Assembly (NCBI RefSeq): GCF_024623785.1
Contig: NZ_JANKBZ010000002.1
Span: 124,001 to 188,000 of the forward strand
DNA: 64,000 nucleotides
Origin: Archangium lipolyticum
GTDB lineage: Bacteria; Myxococcota; Myxococcia; Myxococcales; Myxococcaceae
Reading direction: 5' to 3'
Made by a program: the position numbers and the translations under genes. Shown here one piece after another: positions 24,736-30,704 of the stretch (position 1 is the stretch's first letter; every line of letters starts with the position of its first letter). The notes under the pieces are model-generated. The model did not search any database, was not told the DNA's origin, and saw only the letters and a list, made by a program, of their open reading frames with translations.

Positions 24736-26609
24736 CCACCCACTCCCAGCACCACGTCCGCGCGGGCTCGCGTGGCACGCACCCGTGGATGCTCGCCGTC
24801 CTCGCGCGACGCGTAGAGTGCCCGCGCCGTGGTCTCGTCCTGTCCGCGCCAGGAGCGGTCCCTGATGAAGCGGGTGAGGCGCTCGGGCTCGGGTGCCTCC
24901 ACGTACAGCTTGAGCGCCAGGTGCGGCTGGAGCCAGGGCACGTCGAGCGCGGGCACTCCCTCGATGATGAGCACCTCGCCGGGCTCGAGCCGCAGCGACT
25001 CCCCCGCCTCGCGGCGCGTGCGCGTGGCGCGTTCGTACCAGGGCATGTCCACGCGCTCGCCCCGGCGCAGCCGCCCCAGGGCGTCCTCGATGGCCTCGTA
25101 ATCGAAGTTGTCGGCCAGGCCGTCCTCGCGCCGCTGCCCGACGGAGCGGATCCAATTGTCGAGCGAGACGATGGAGGCGGCGCGGCCCCGGGCGCGCAGC
25201 ACCTCGCGCAGCACGGAGGCGGTGGTGCTCTTGCCGGCGTGCGCCAGCCCGCCCACGCCCACCCACGCCCCGGGCGGGATGTCCCGTGCCAGCGGCTCGA
25301 GCCGGGCACGCAGCGCCGCATGGCCCACGAGGATGAACTCCACCGCCTCGGCCAGCGACAGGAAGACGAAATCCGGGCGGTCCGGGAAGCGCGCGTCCGA
25401 GCCGGCCTCGCCCGTCCTCAGCAGCACGGAGCGCACTCCGGCCTGGCGCGCCGTGCGCACGTCCACCGTGGTGTCGCCCACCATCCACGAGTCACCCGGC
25501 TCCAGGCACAGCTCGCGGGTGGCACGCTCGATGAGCCCGGTGGCCGGCTTGCGGCAGTCGCACACCCGCTTCAGCTCGGGCCGCTCGCCGGGGAAGCCCC
25601 CATCCGGGTGGTGGGGGCACCAGTAGAGCCGGTCCAGGTAGGCGCCCTGCCGTCCCAGCAGCAGCTCCAGCCGGGAGTGGATGCGCCGCAGCTCCTGCTC
25701 CGTGCACTCGCCGCGAGCCACCACCGGCTGGTTGGTGACGAGCGCGGTGCGCAGCCCCGCCTGGTTGAGCCGGCGCAGCGCCGCTCCCACACCCTCGAGC
25801 AGCTCCAACTCCTCGGGGCGCCGCACGTAGCCCACGTGCCGGTTGAGCGTGCCGTCGCGATCCAGCAGCACCGCCGGCCGGGGTGCCTCCAGCGAGCAGC
25901 GCTGGGGCCTGCCCGAGGCATGGTCCGCCTGCACGCGCGCGTAGCGCTCCGGGGTCCCCATGTCCTTGATGTACTCGGGGCTGCGATAGCCCACGAGCTT
26001 CGCGCCACGGGCGAGCAGCCGGGGGAAGAGGTTCCGGGCCAGGTCCGCGCCCTCGGCCTCGATGCCCTGGAGCATCCGCCGCTCCACCACGTAGAGGGCG
26101 GCGTTGGCCAGGTTGGGCACCAGCCGCTCCGGAGGGTGGGGGGGCGCGTGGAAGGCCACCACCCGGTCCTCCTCATCCACCTCCACGAGGTCCGAGTCCT
26201 GCGGGTGGTCATTGGGGTGGAGGAAGAGGGTGAGGTCCGCGCCCGCGCGCTGGTGGTGGGTCCACATCCGCTCCAGGTCCACCTCCAGGAGGGTGTCCCC
26301 GTAGAGGACGAGGAAGCGCTCGGCGAGCACGGGCAGGGCCTGCATCAGTGCCCCCGCGGTGCCCAGGGGCCGCTCCTCCCGCACGTAGCGCAGCCTCAGC
26401 CCCTCCACGGGGCCCAGGGCGCTCTCGAGCGTCTCGCCCCCGTGGCCGGTGAGCAGCACGGCCTCGGTGAAGCCATGGCGCAGCCCCAGCTCGAGCTGGT
26501 GCCGCAGCAGCGGCTTGCCACCCACGGGCGCCAGCGGCTTGGGCAACGTGCCGAGCAGCCCGCCCATGCGCGAGCCTCGCCCACCCGCCAGGATGACCAT
26601 CTGCTTCAT
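24732..26609 (-). CDS. Three-domain heptose enzyme: nucleotidyltransferase, HAD-IIIA phosphatase and P-loop kinase
   Basis: A 625-residue fusion. Residues 1-230 are a sugar-phosphate nucleotidyltransferase (VILAGGRGSRMGGLLGTLPKPLAPVGGKPLL in segments, VLYGDTLLEVD), like HddC guanylyltransferase. Residues about 245-415 are a HAD-IIIA phosphatase like GmhB: LLDRDGTLNRHVGYVR, VTNQPVVARG, the zinc loop CPHHPDGG...CDCRKP, and MVGDTTVDVRTA. Residues about 440-625 are a P-loop kinase resembling uridine kinase, with Walker A GGLAHAGKSTT, VSLDNWI, LIIEGVPALDVPW and a lid Arg region. The first two domains complete GDP-heptose synthesis together with GmhA and HddA; the third has no known place in it. 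ATG 26609 is used; GTG 26618 is in frame. Confidence 0.88.
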   Translation of the reverse strand: MKQMVILAGGRGSRMGGLLGTLPKPLAPVGGKPLLRHQLELGLRHGFTEAVLLTGHGGETLESALGPVEGLRLRYVREERPLGTAGALMQALPVLAERFLVLYGDTLLEVDLERMWTHHQRAGADLTLFLHPNDHPQDSDLVEVDEEDRVVAFHAPPHPPERLVPNLANAALYVVERRMLQGIEAEGADLARNLFPRLLARGAKLVGYRSPEYIKDMGTPERYARVQADHASGRPQRCSLEAPRPAVLLDRDGTLNRHVGYVRRPEELELLEGVGAALRRLNQAGLRTALVTNQPVVARGECTEQELRRIHSRLELLLGRQGAYLDRLYWCPHHPDGGFPGERPELKRVCDCRKPATGLIERATRELCLEPGDSWMVGDTTVDVRTARQAGVRSVLLRTGEAGSDARFPDRPDFVFLSLAEAVEFILVGHAALRARLEPLARDIPPGAWVGVGGLAHAGKSTTASVLREVLRARGRAASIVSLDNWIRSVGQRREDGLADNFDYEAIEDALGRLRRGERVDMPWYERATRTRREAGESLRLEPGEVLIIEGVPALDVPWLQPHLALKLYVEAPEPERLTRFIRDRSWRGQDETTARALYASREDGEHPRVRATRARADVVLGVGG

Positions 26610-26618
26610 GAGGCCCAC

Positions 26619-28301
26619 TCAGTGACCGGACTGCGTGGACCGGCTGGGGCTGGAGACCAGGGGCCGCTCGCTCAGCGGCACGACCACGTTCGAGGCCAGG
26701 GCATCGAGCTCGGGATAGGTCTCGTCGATCAGTGCCTGCAGGCCCGCGGCCACGGCCTCGGGCGGGGTCTGGGGCGCGAAGAGCAGGCGCAGCCGGCCGC
26801 GCTGGCGCGACCAGTCGGAGTCCCACTCCACGGCCTGGTTGGGGAAGCGGCGGGCCACGCGCTCGGTCAGGGCCCGCAGCCGCTCACCGAGTGGACGCAC
26901 CGCCTCGCTCTCCAGGTGGATCTCCGCTCCCACCTGCTCGCCGTAGTCGAGCAGCTCGTAGTGCAGGGCGCGGGGCCAGGTGGGCGGACCCACGCGGCGG
27001 AAGTGGTTGAAGCGGCCGCGTGCCTCCAGCTGGGGCCGGGCCTGGCGCGTGTAGTGGGCGACGATCTGCTCGAAGCCGGGCCTGCCACCGGGCGAGGGCG
27101 GGGCCAGCCAGAAGAGGTCGTCCTTGGCGGGCGGGGAACCCACGCGCTCCAGGCTGATGCCCTCCGGCAGCGCGGGCAGGTGGTCGAAGTCCACGGTGAA
27201 GCGTGCCAGGTCCGCGAGCGCCAGGGGACGCCCCTCCGCGCGGGCTCGCTCCACCTCGAGCAGCAGGGTGATGGCGCGGCGGTAGTGGCCGAAGTGCAGG
27301 AAGCACTCCTCGAAGGTGGCGTGGGGGAGGTAGCGCGGGAAGATCTGGTTGAGCCGGTTGGCCACGAAGGCCATGGCGCTCCAGTGCTCGGGCGAGATGG
27401 CGTAGCCGGCCATGTGCGCCAGCCCGGCCAGCTCGATGATGTGCCCGGCGTAGTAGCAGTGGTTCTCCAGCAGGTTGTCGATGATCAGCGTGTCGCGCAG
27501 CTCGTACACCAGCGTGCCCGGCCCGCAGGGACCGCCGGACGCCGACAGCTCATCCACCTGCTCCAGCACCGCGCCGAGCAGGAAGAGGATGTCGAGCTGT
27601 CCCTCCAGGAAGCCCTGGGCCGGCTCGCGGAAGTCCTCCAGGCCGCGGATGCGCGCGGCGGCGGTGCACAGGCCCTCGGTGAGGTGCACCTTGCGGCAGA
27701 CCTGGAAGCCGCCGTGGTGGTGCGCGTCCACCGCCTGCTCCAGCAGCCCCCGCACGTCCAGGGCCTGCTTGCCCATGAAGAAGGGCGCCTGCTGGGGCTC
27801 GGGCTCCAGGTACGCGAGCGCGTAGAGCTGGTGGCCCAGCTCGATGCCATCCGTCACGTTGAGCTGGCGGCTGTTGAGGGCGATCTCCCGGAACGTGGTT
27901 CCCACCGTGGGCAGAGGCAGTCCGGGCTCCACTCCCGCCATCACCACGTAGGCGAAGCTCTGCCACGGGTGGAACTCGCCCTCCGTGTCGCGCTGGAGGA
28001 TGAAGGGGCGCCGGGCCTCGTCGCGGTGGACGAACCGCTCCAGGCCCTCGAGCATCGTGCGCCCGCCCAGCCGGGCGTTGCCCCAGCCGTTGATGATGTG
28101 ACCCAGGTGCGGCAGCGAGTCGCGCTCGAGCACGTCCGCGACATGGCGGGCCATCGTGTGCGCCAGCAGGTCGGCGGCCAGCCGGGTGGTGCGCGTGTCC
28201 AGCGCACACGGCTCGCGCCGCATCCGCTCACGGAACGCGAGGAACGCCCGCTCCGTGCGGGGGGAGAGATCGAAAGGCCACCAGAAGCGATCGTCCATCA
28301 T
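26619..28301 (-). CDS. 560-residue protein of unknown family, linked to the twin peptide genes
   Basis: I do not recognise this family. It is soluble, strongly alpha-helical, and unusually rich in His, Trp and Tyr in the first 350 residues. Landmarks are HLGHIINGWGNARLGGRTML, PWQSFAYVVMAGVEPGLPLP, LNSRQLNVTDGIELGHQLYALAYL (all in segments), AVDAHHHGGFQVCRKVHLTEGLC, ENHCYYAGHIIELAGLAHMAGYAISPEHWSAMAF and FLHFGHYRRAITLLLEVERA. A second region (about 360-540) has alternating strands and helices, ending WSRQRGRLRLLF. No Walker, Rossmann, radical-SAM or CxxC motif is present. The gene lies 155 bases after peptide gene 1 and 9 bases before the heptose fusion gene, which suggests peptide modification or acceptor recognition. 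Confidence 0.7.
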   Translation of the reverse strand: MMDDRFWWPFDLSPRTERAFLAFRERMRREPCALDTRTTRLAADLLAHTMARHVADVLERDSLPHLGHIINGWGNARLGGRTMLEGLERFVHRDEARRPFILQRDTEGEFHPWQSFAYVVMAGVEPGLPLPTVGTTFREIALNSRQLNVTDGIELGHQLYALAYLEPEPQQAPFFMGKQALDVRGLLEQAVDAHHHGGFQVCRKVHLTEGLCTAAARIRGLEDFREPAQGFLEGQLDILFLLGAVLEQVDELSASGGPCGPGTLVYELRDTLIIDNLLENHCYYAGHIIELAGLAHMAGYAISPEHWSAMAFVANRLNQIFPRYLPHATFEECFLHFGHYRRAITLLLEVERARAEGRPLALADLARFTVDFDHLPALPEGISLERVGSPPAKDDLFWLAPPSPGGRPGFEQIVAHYTRQARPQLEARGRFNHFRRVGPPTWPRALHYELLDYGEQVGAEIHLESEAVRPLGERLRALTERVARRFPNQAVEWDSDWSRQRGRLRLLFAPQTPPEAVAAGLQALIDETYPELDALASNVVVPLSERPLVSSPSRSTQSGH

Positions 28302-28456
28302 GGGGATTGGGAGGGTAGGGCGCGGGTTCTTCTTGGGAGAGGACTGCCCCGGAGAACAGGGTCCGGGGCAGCTGGATTCTCACGCCTCCGAGGCCCTGAC
28401 GGACCCCGGTTCAGCCCTGGCGTGCGGAGGGCATCAGGGGACGGCGGCGATGCTGA

Positions 28457-28624
28457 TTACTCGCAGCAGCCCTGGGTGCAGCAGCCCGGGATGGAGGGGC
28501 TCCGGTCGATACCGCCCGTGGCCTGGGCAAGCTCCTCACGGTTGAGCTTGCGGCCGGGGGTGCGCTGGCTCTTCTGCTGCGTCTTCTGCTCCGTCTGCTC
28601 CGTCTTCTTGCTGTCCTGGCTCAT
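28457..28624 (-). CDS. Double-glycine-leader Cys-rich peptide precursor 1
   Basis: A 55-residue peptide not long enough for usual gene calling. ATG 28624 has AAGGAGG eight bases upstream. The N-terminus is hydrophilic (MSQDSKKTEQTEQKTQQKSQ) and is followed by RTPGRKLNREELAQATGG, which fits the double-glycine leader consensus L-S/T-x-x-E-L-x-x-I/A-x-G-G at every anchored position except Asn for Ser/Thr. Cleavage after Gly38 would release IDRSPSIPGCCTQGCCE, a 17-residue core with two CC pairs. It is a close paralog of the peptide at 28837-29004. RiPP precursor or double-glycine bacteriocin-like peptide is inferred from leader and core; no exporter with a C39 peptidase is in the window. Confidence 0.82.
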   Translation of the reverse strand: MSQDSKKTEQTEQKTQQKSQRTPGRKLNREELAQATGGIDRSPSIPGCCTQGCCE

Positions 28625-28661
28625 ACGTCTGCCTCCTTGGGTTTGGGTACGGCGTGGGGGG

Positions 28662-28690
28662 TTTTAGTGGAGGTGCCGTTGGAGGAGCAA
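28662..28690 (-). promoter_or_regulatory. Candidate promoter of peptide gene 1
   Basis: On the minus strand TTGCTC (28690-28685), 17 bases, CTAAAA (28667-28662), about 38 bases ahead of the ATG. Exactly the same two blocks at the same spacing stand before peptide gene 2 while the bases between differ, which supports function. The match to sigma-70 consensus is weak. Confidence 0.4.
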
Positions 28691-28836
28691 TTACGCCCCG
28701 GTGACAGGCGCGGCGCGGTACAGGGAGAGGCGAAGATTCCCATCAGGCGCTCAGTGGATGCTCACGCCTCCGAGGCCCTGGGAAGGGCCCCGGTTCAGCC
28801 CTGGCGTGCGGAGGGCCTCAGGCAACGGCTGGGGGC

Positions 28837-29004
28837 CTAACGAGGATTGCTCTCGCAGCAGCCCTGGGTGCAGCAGCCGGGGATGGCGGCCTGGCTCGTA
28901 CCGCCCGTGGCCTGGTCGAGCTCCTCGCGGGTGAGCTTGCGGCCGGGGGTGCGCTGGCTCTTCTGCTGCTCCTTCTGCTCCGTCTTCTTGCTGTCCTGGC
29001 TCAT
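28837..29004 (-). CDS. Double-glycine-leader Cys-rich peptide precursor 2
   Basis: A 55-residue peptide from ATG 29004, with the same AAGGAGG site upstream as its twin. The leader (MSQDSKKTEQKEQQKSQ, then RTPGRKLTREELDQATGG) is a full match to the double-glycine consensus with L at -12, T at -11, E at -8, L at -7 and G-G. Predicted core after Gly35: TSQAAIPGCCTQGCCESNPR, 20 residues. IPGCCTQGCCE is identical to peptide 1 while the preceding linker and the tail differ, the pattern expected when a mature core is under selection. The two CC pairs could be cross-linked by disulphide, thioether or glycosylation; the actual modification cannot be read here. Confidence 0.85.
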   Translation of the reverse strand: MSQDSKKTEQKEQQKSQRTPGRKLTREELDQATGGTSQAAIPGCCTQGCCESNPR

Positions 29005-29041
29005 ACGTCTGCCTCCTTGGGTTTGGGTACTGCGGAGGCAG

Positions 29042-29070
29042 TTTTAGTGACGATGCGGTTACAGGAGCAA
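29042..29070 (-). promoter_or_regulatory. Candidate promoter of peptide gene 2
   Basis: Minus-strand TTGCTC (29070-29065), N17, CTAAAA (29047-29042), in the 94-base gap between the ppx stop and the peptide start. It has the same spacing as in copy 1. A transcript from ppx could also read into this gene. Confidence 0.4.
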
Positions 29071-29098
29071 TCCCTCTGGGTCTGCCATCCGGTCCGCG

Positions 29099-30601
29099 CT
29101 AACGGCTGGTGTGCAGGGAGAGCCGCTTGCCGAAGACGCGGCGGAAGAGGCCCGCCTCGCGCTCCACGTTCCACAGCTCCAGGTCCACCGGCTGGCGGCT
29201 CTTGAGGTGCAGGGACACCGCGTCGCGGCCGTTGACGGCCCGGAGCTCCTTCACCGGCTGGTGGTGGCTGCCATCCAACGAGTTCGCCACCCGCAGCAGC
29301 GTGGCCAGCTTGCGCACCAGGCGCGCCTCGGCGGGGCTCAGCCCCACCATCCCCGAGTGGTTCAACTCGGGCGGGCTGCGTTGGTGGTAGCGCGCCACCC
29401 GCGCCACGATTTCGCGCTCGCGATCCGCCAGGCCCGGGATGTCGCCGTGGTGGATGAGGTAGTACGTGTGCTTGTGGTGGCGCTCGTAGCTGACGGCGTT
29501 GCCCACGTCGTGCAGCAGCGCGGCGGTCTCCAGGTAGGGCCGGCACGAGAGCGGCAGGTTGTGCAGCGCGGCCAGATCGTCGAAGAGGGTGAGCGCCAGC
29601 TTCGCCACCTGGCGCGCGTGCTTCTCGTCGAACAGGAGGCGCCGCCCCATGGCCAGCGCCGCGTCCGCCAGCGAGGTGTCCTCTCGCGTCTCGTCCTGCC
29701 GGTACATCAGGTCCACCAGCAGGCCGTCGCGCAGGCCCCGGTTGACGGCGGTGACGCTCTCCACGCCCAGGTGCCGCGCCACCCGCTCGAGGATGGTGGC
29801 CCCCGCCACGATGATGTCCGCGCGCCGCGGGTCGAAGCGCTTGCGCCGCCGCTCCGGTGGCATCTCCGCCAGTGTCTCCACGGCCTGATGCAACTGGCGC
29901 ACGGAGACGTGCGCGGTGCCCTCGCTGGCCGCGAAGCCCACCACCGCGTTGATGGTGCCAGAGGAGCCCAGGGCCACCCGGGGAAGGTGCGAGAGGTTCT
30001 TGGGGAGCCCCTTGTGCATCTGCTCCTCCACGTAGCTGCGCATCAGCCGCAGCTGCTTGGGCGTCACCTTCCCGGCCGCGTCGAACATCTCCGTGAGCCG
30101 CACCGAGCCCAGCGACAGGCTCCACAGGTCATCCGGCCGCTCGCCCGTGGCGATGGCCACCTCCGTGGAGCCTCCGCCGATGTCCACCAGCAGCGAGCGC
30201 GTCTGGGGCGGTTTGCGGTGCAGCACTCCCAGGCAGATGAGGCGCGCCTCCTCCTTGCCGCTCACCACCTCCAGGTTCAGCCCCGCCTCGTCGCGCACCC
30301 GCTGGACGATTTCATCGCGGTTCCTCGCGTCCCGCATCGCGCTGGTGGCCACCGCCCGCACCCGGGCCTTGTGCCGCCGGCACAGCGCCGCGTAGCGCCG
30401 CAGCGTGGACAGCAGCCGATCCGCCGTCTCCTTCGGCATCTCACCGCTGGTGAAGACCCCTTCACCGGGGCGGATGGGGTCTCTCTCCTGGTGCAGGGTC
30501 TCCAGGGAGCCTTCGGCATCCGGCCGGGCCAGCTCCAGGCGCACGGCGTTGGTGCCCACGTCGATGGCGGCGAGCACGGGATGTAGGGACGAGGTGGGCA
30601 T
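29099..30601 (-). CDS. ppx: Ppx/GppA exopolyphosphatase/guanosine pentaphosphatase
   Basis: A 500-residue ASKHA-fold phosphatase. Phosphate-1 is AAIDVGTNAVRLELA (near residue 11), phosphate-2 is LLVDIGGGSTEVAI (about 138) and the catalytic Glu precedes it in SGKEEARLI. The C-terminal third is an HD-like domain (LLHDVGNAVSYERHHKHTYYLIHHGDIPG in segments) as in long Ppx proteins. It hydrolyses terminal phosphates of polyphosphate or pppGpp in the cytosol. Its start is divergent from ppk1 across 98 bases, the common polyphosphate pair. Which of the two substrates dominates cannot be told from sequence. Confidence 0.9.
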   Translation of the reverse strand: MPTSSLHPVLAAIDVGTNAVRLELARPDAEGSLETLHQERDPIRPGEGVFTSGEMPKETADRLLSTLRRYAALCRRHKARVRAVATSAMRDARNRDEIVQRVRDEAGLNLEVVSGKEEARLICLGVLHRKPPQTRSLLVDIGGGSTEVAIATGERPDDLWSLSLGSVRLTEMFDAAGKVTPKQLRLMRSYVEEQMHKGLPKNLSHLPRVALGSSGTINAVVGFAASEGTAHVSVRQLHQAVETLAEMPPERRRKRFDPRRADIIVAGATILERVARHLGVESVTAVNRGLRDGLLVDLMYRQDETREDTSLADAALAMGRRLLFDEKHARQVAKLALTLFDDLAALHNLPLSCRPYLETAALLHDVGNAVSYERHHKHTYYLIHHGDIPGLADREREIVARVARYHQRSPPELNHSGMVGLSPAEARLVRKLATLLRVANSLDGSHHQPVKELRAVNGRDAVSLHLKSRQPVDLELWNVEREAGLFRRVFGKRLSLHTSR

Positions 30602-30678
30602 GGGTTCAGGATGTGAGAAAGGTTGCGGCTCGAAGCATGGGGCCCTCTGCCGGGTCCGCCATTCTTTAGTAGAGTTTC

Positions 30679-30704
30679 GTGACAGCTCCGTGACGTGACG
30701 TGAC
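30679..30704 (+). promoter_or_regulatory. GTGAC repeats in the ppx-ppk1 intergenic region, Pho-box-like
   Basis: GTGAC occurs at 30679, 30690, 30695 and 30700. The first two are 11 bases apart; read on the minus strand this is GTCAC-N6-GTCAC, resembling the 11-bp-spaced TGTCA direct repeats of Pho boxes. The last copy contains the ppk1 GTG start. Phosphate control would suit ppk/ppx, but the assignment is by pattern only. Confidence 0.35.

Larger units (their letters stand above)
28374..28692 (-). repeat. Tandem duplication unit, copy 1, containing peptide gene 1
   Basis: A unit of about 320 bases that recurs at 28756-29072, 380 bases further right. Shared parts are the 3' region with CTCACGCCTCCGAGGCCCTG and a CCTCCG/CGGAGG stem (28385-28390 with 28425-28430), the peptide coding region, the AAGGAGG ribosome site and the upstream promoter block. 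The two copies differ most in the core linker and in spacer bases. Confidence 0.8.
28756..29072 (-). repeat. Tandem duplication unit, copy 2, containing peptide gene 2
   Basis: Partner of 28374-28692. It has the same 3' CCTCCG/CGGAGG arms (28767-28772 and 28809-28814) plus an extra hairpin GGCCCT-GGGA-AGGGCC (28774-28789) that copy 1 has lost. Each copy thus carries its own promoter block, gene and structured 3' end, so the duplication preserved a complete expression unit. Confidence 0.8.

Noticed and set aside
24789-28667. A 1292-residue plus-strand open frame
   Set aside because: It runs antisense to the heptose fusion, the 560-residue gene and peptide gene 1, with the low-complexity His/Arg/Gln composition of a shadow frame.
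28457-29004. Reading the twin peptide region as non-coding repeat only
   Set aside because: Both copies keep frame, start, stop and ribosome site, and differences between them fall into a leader/core pattern.
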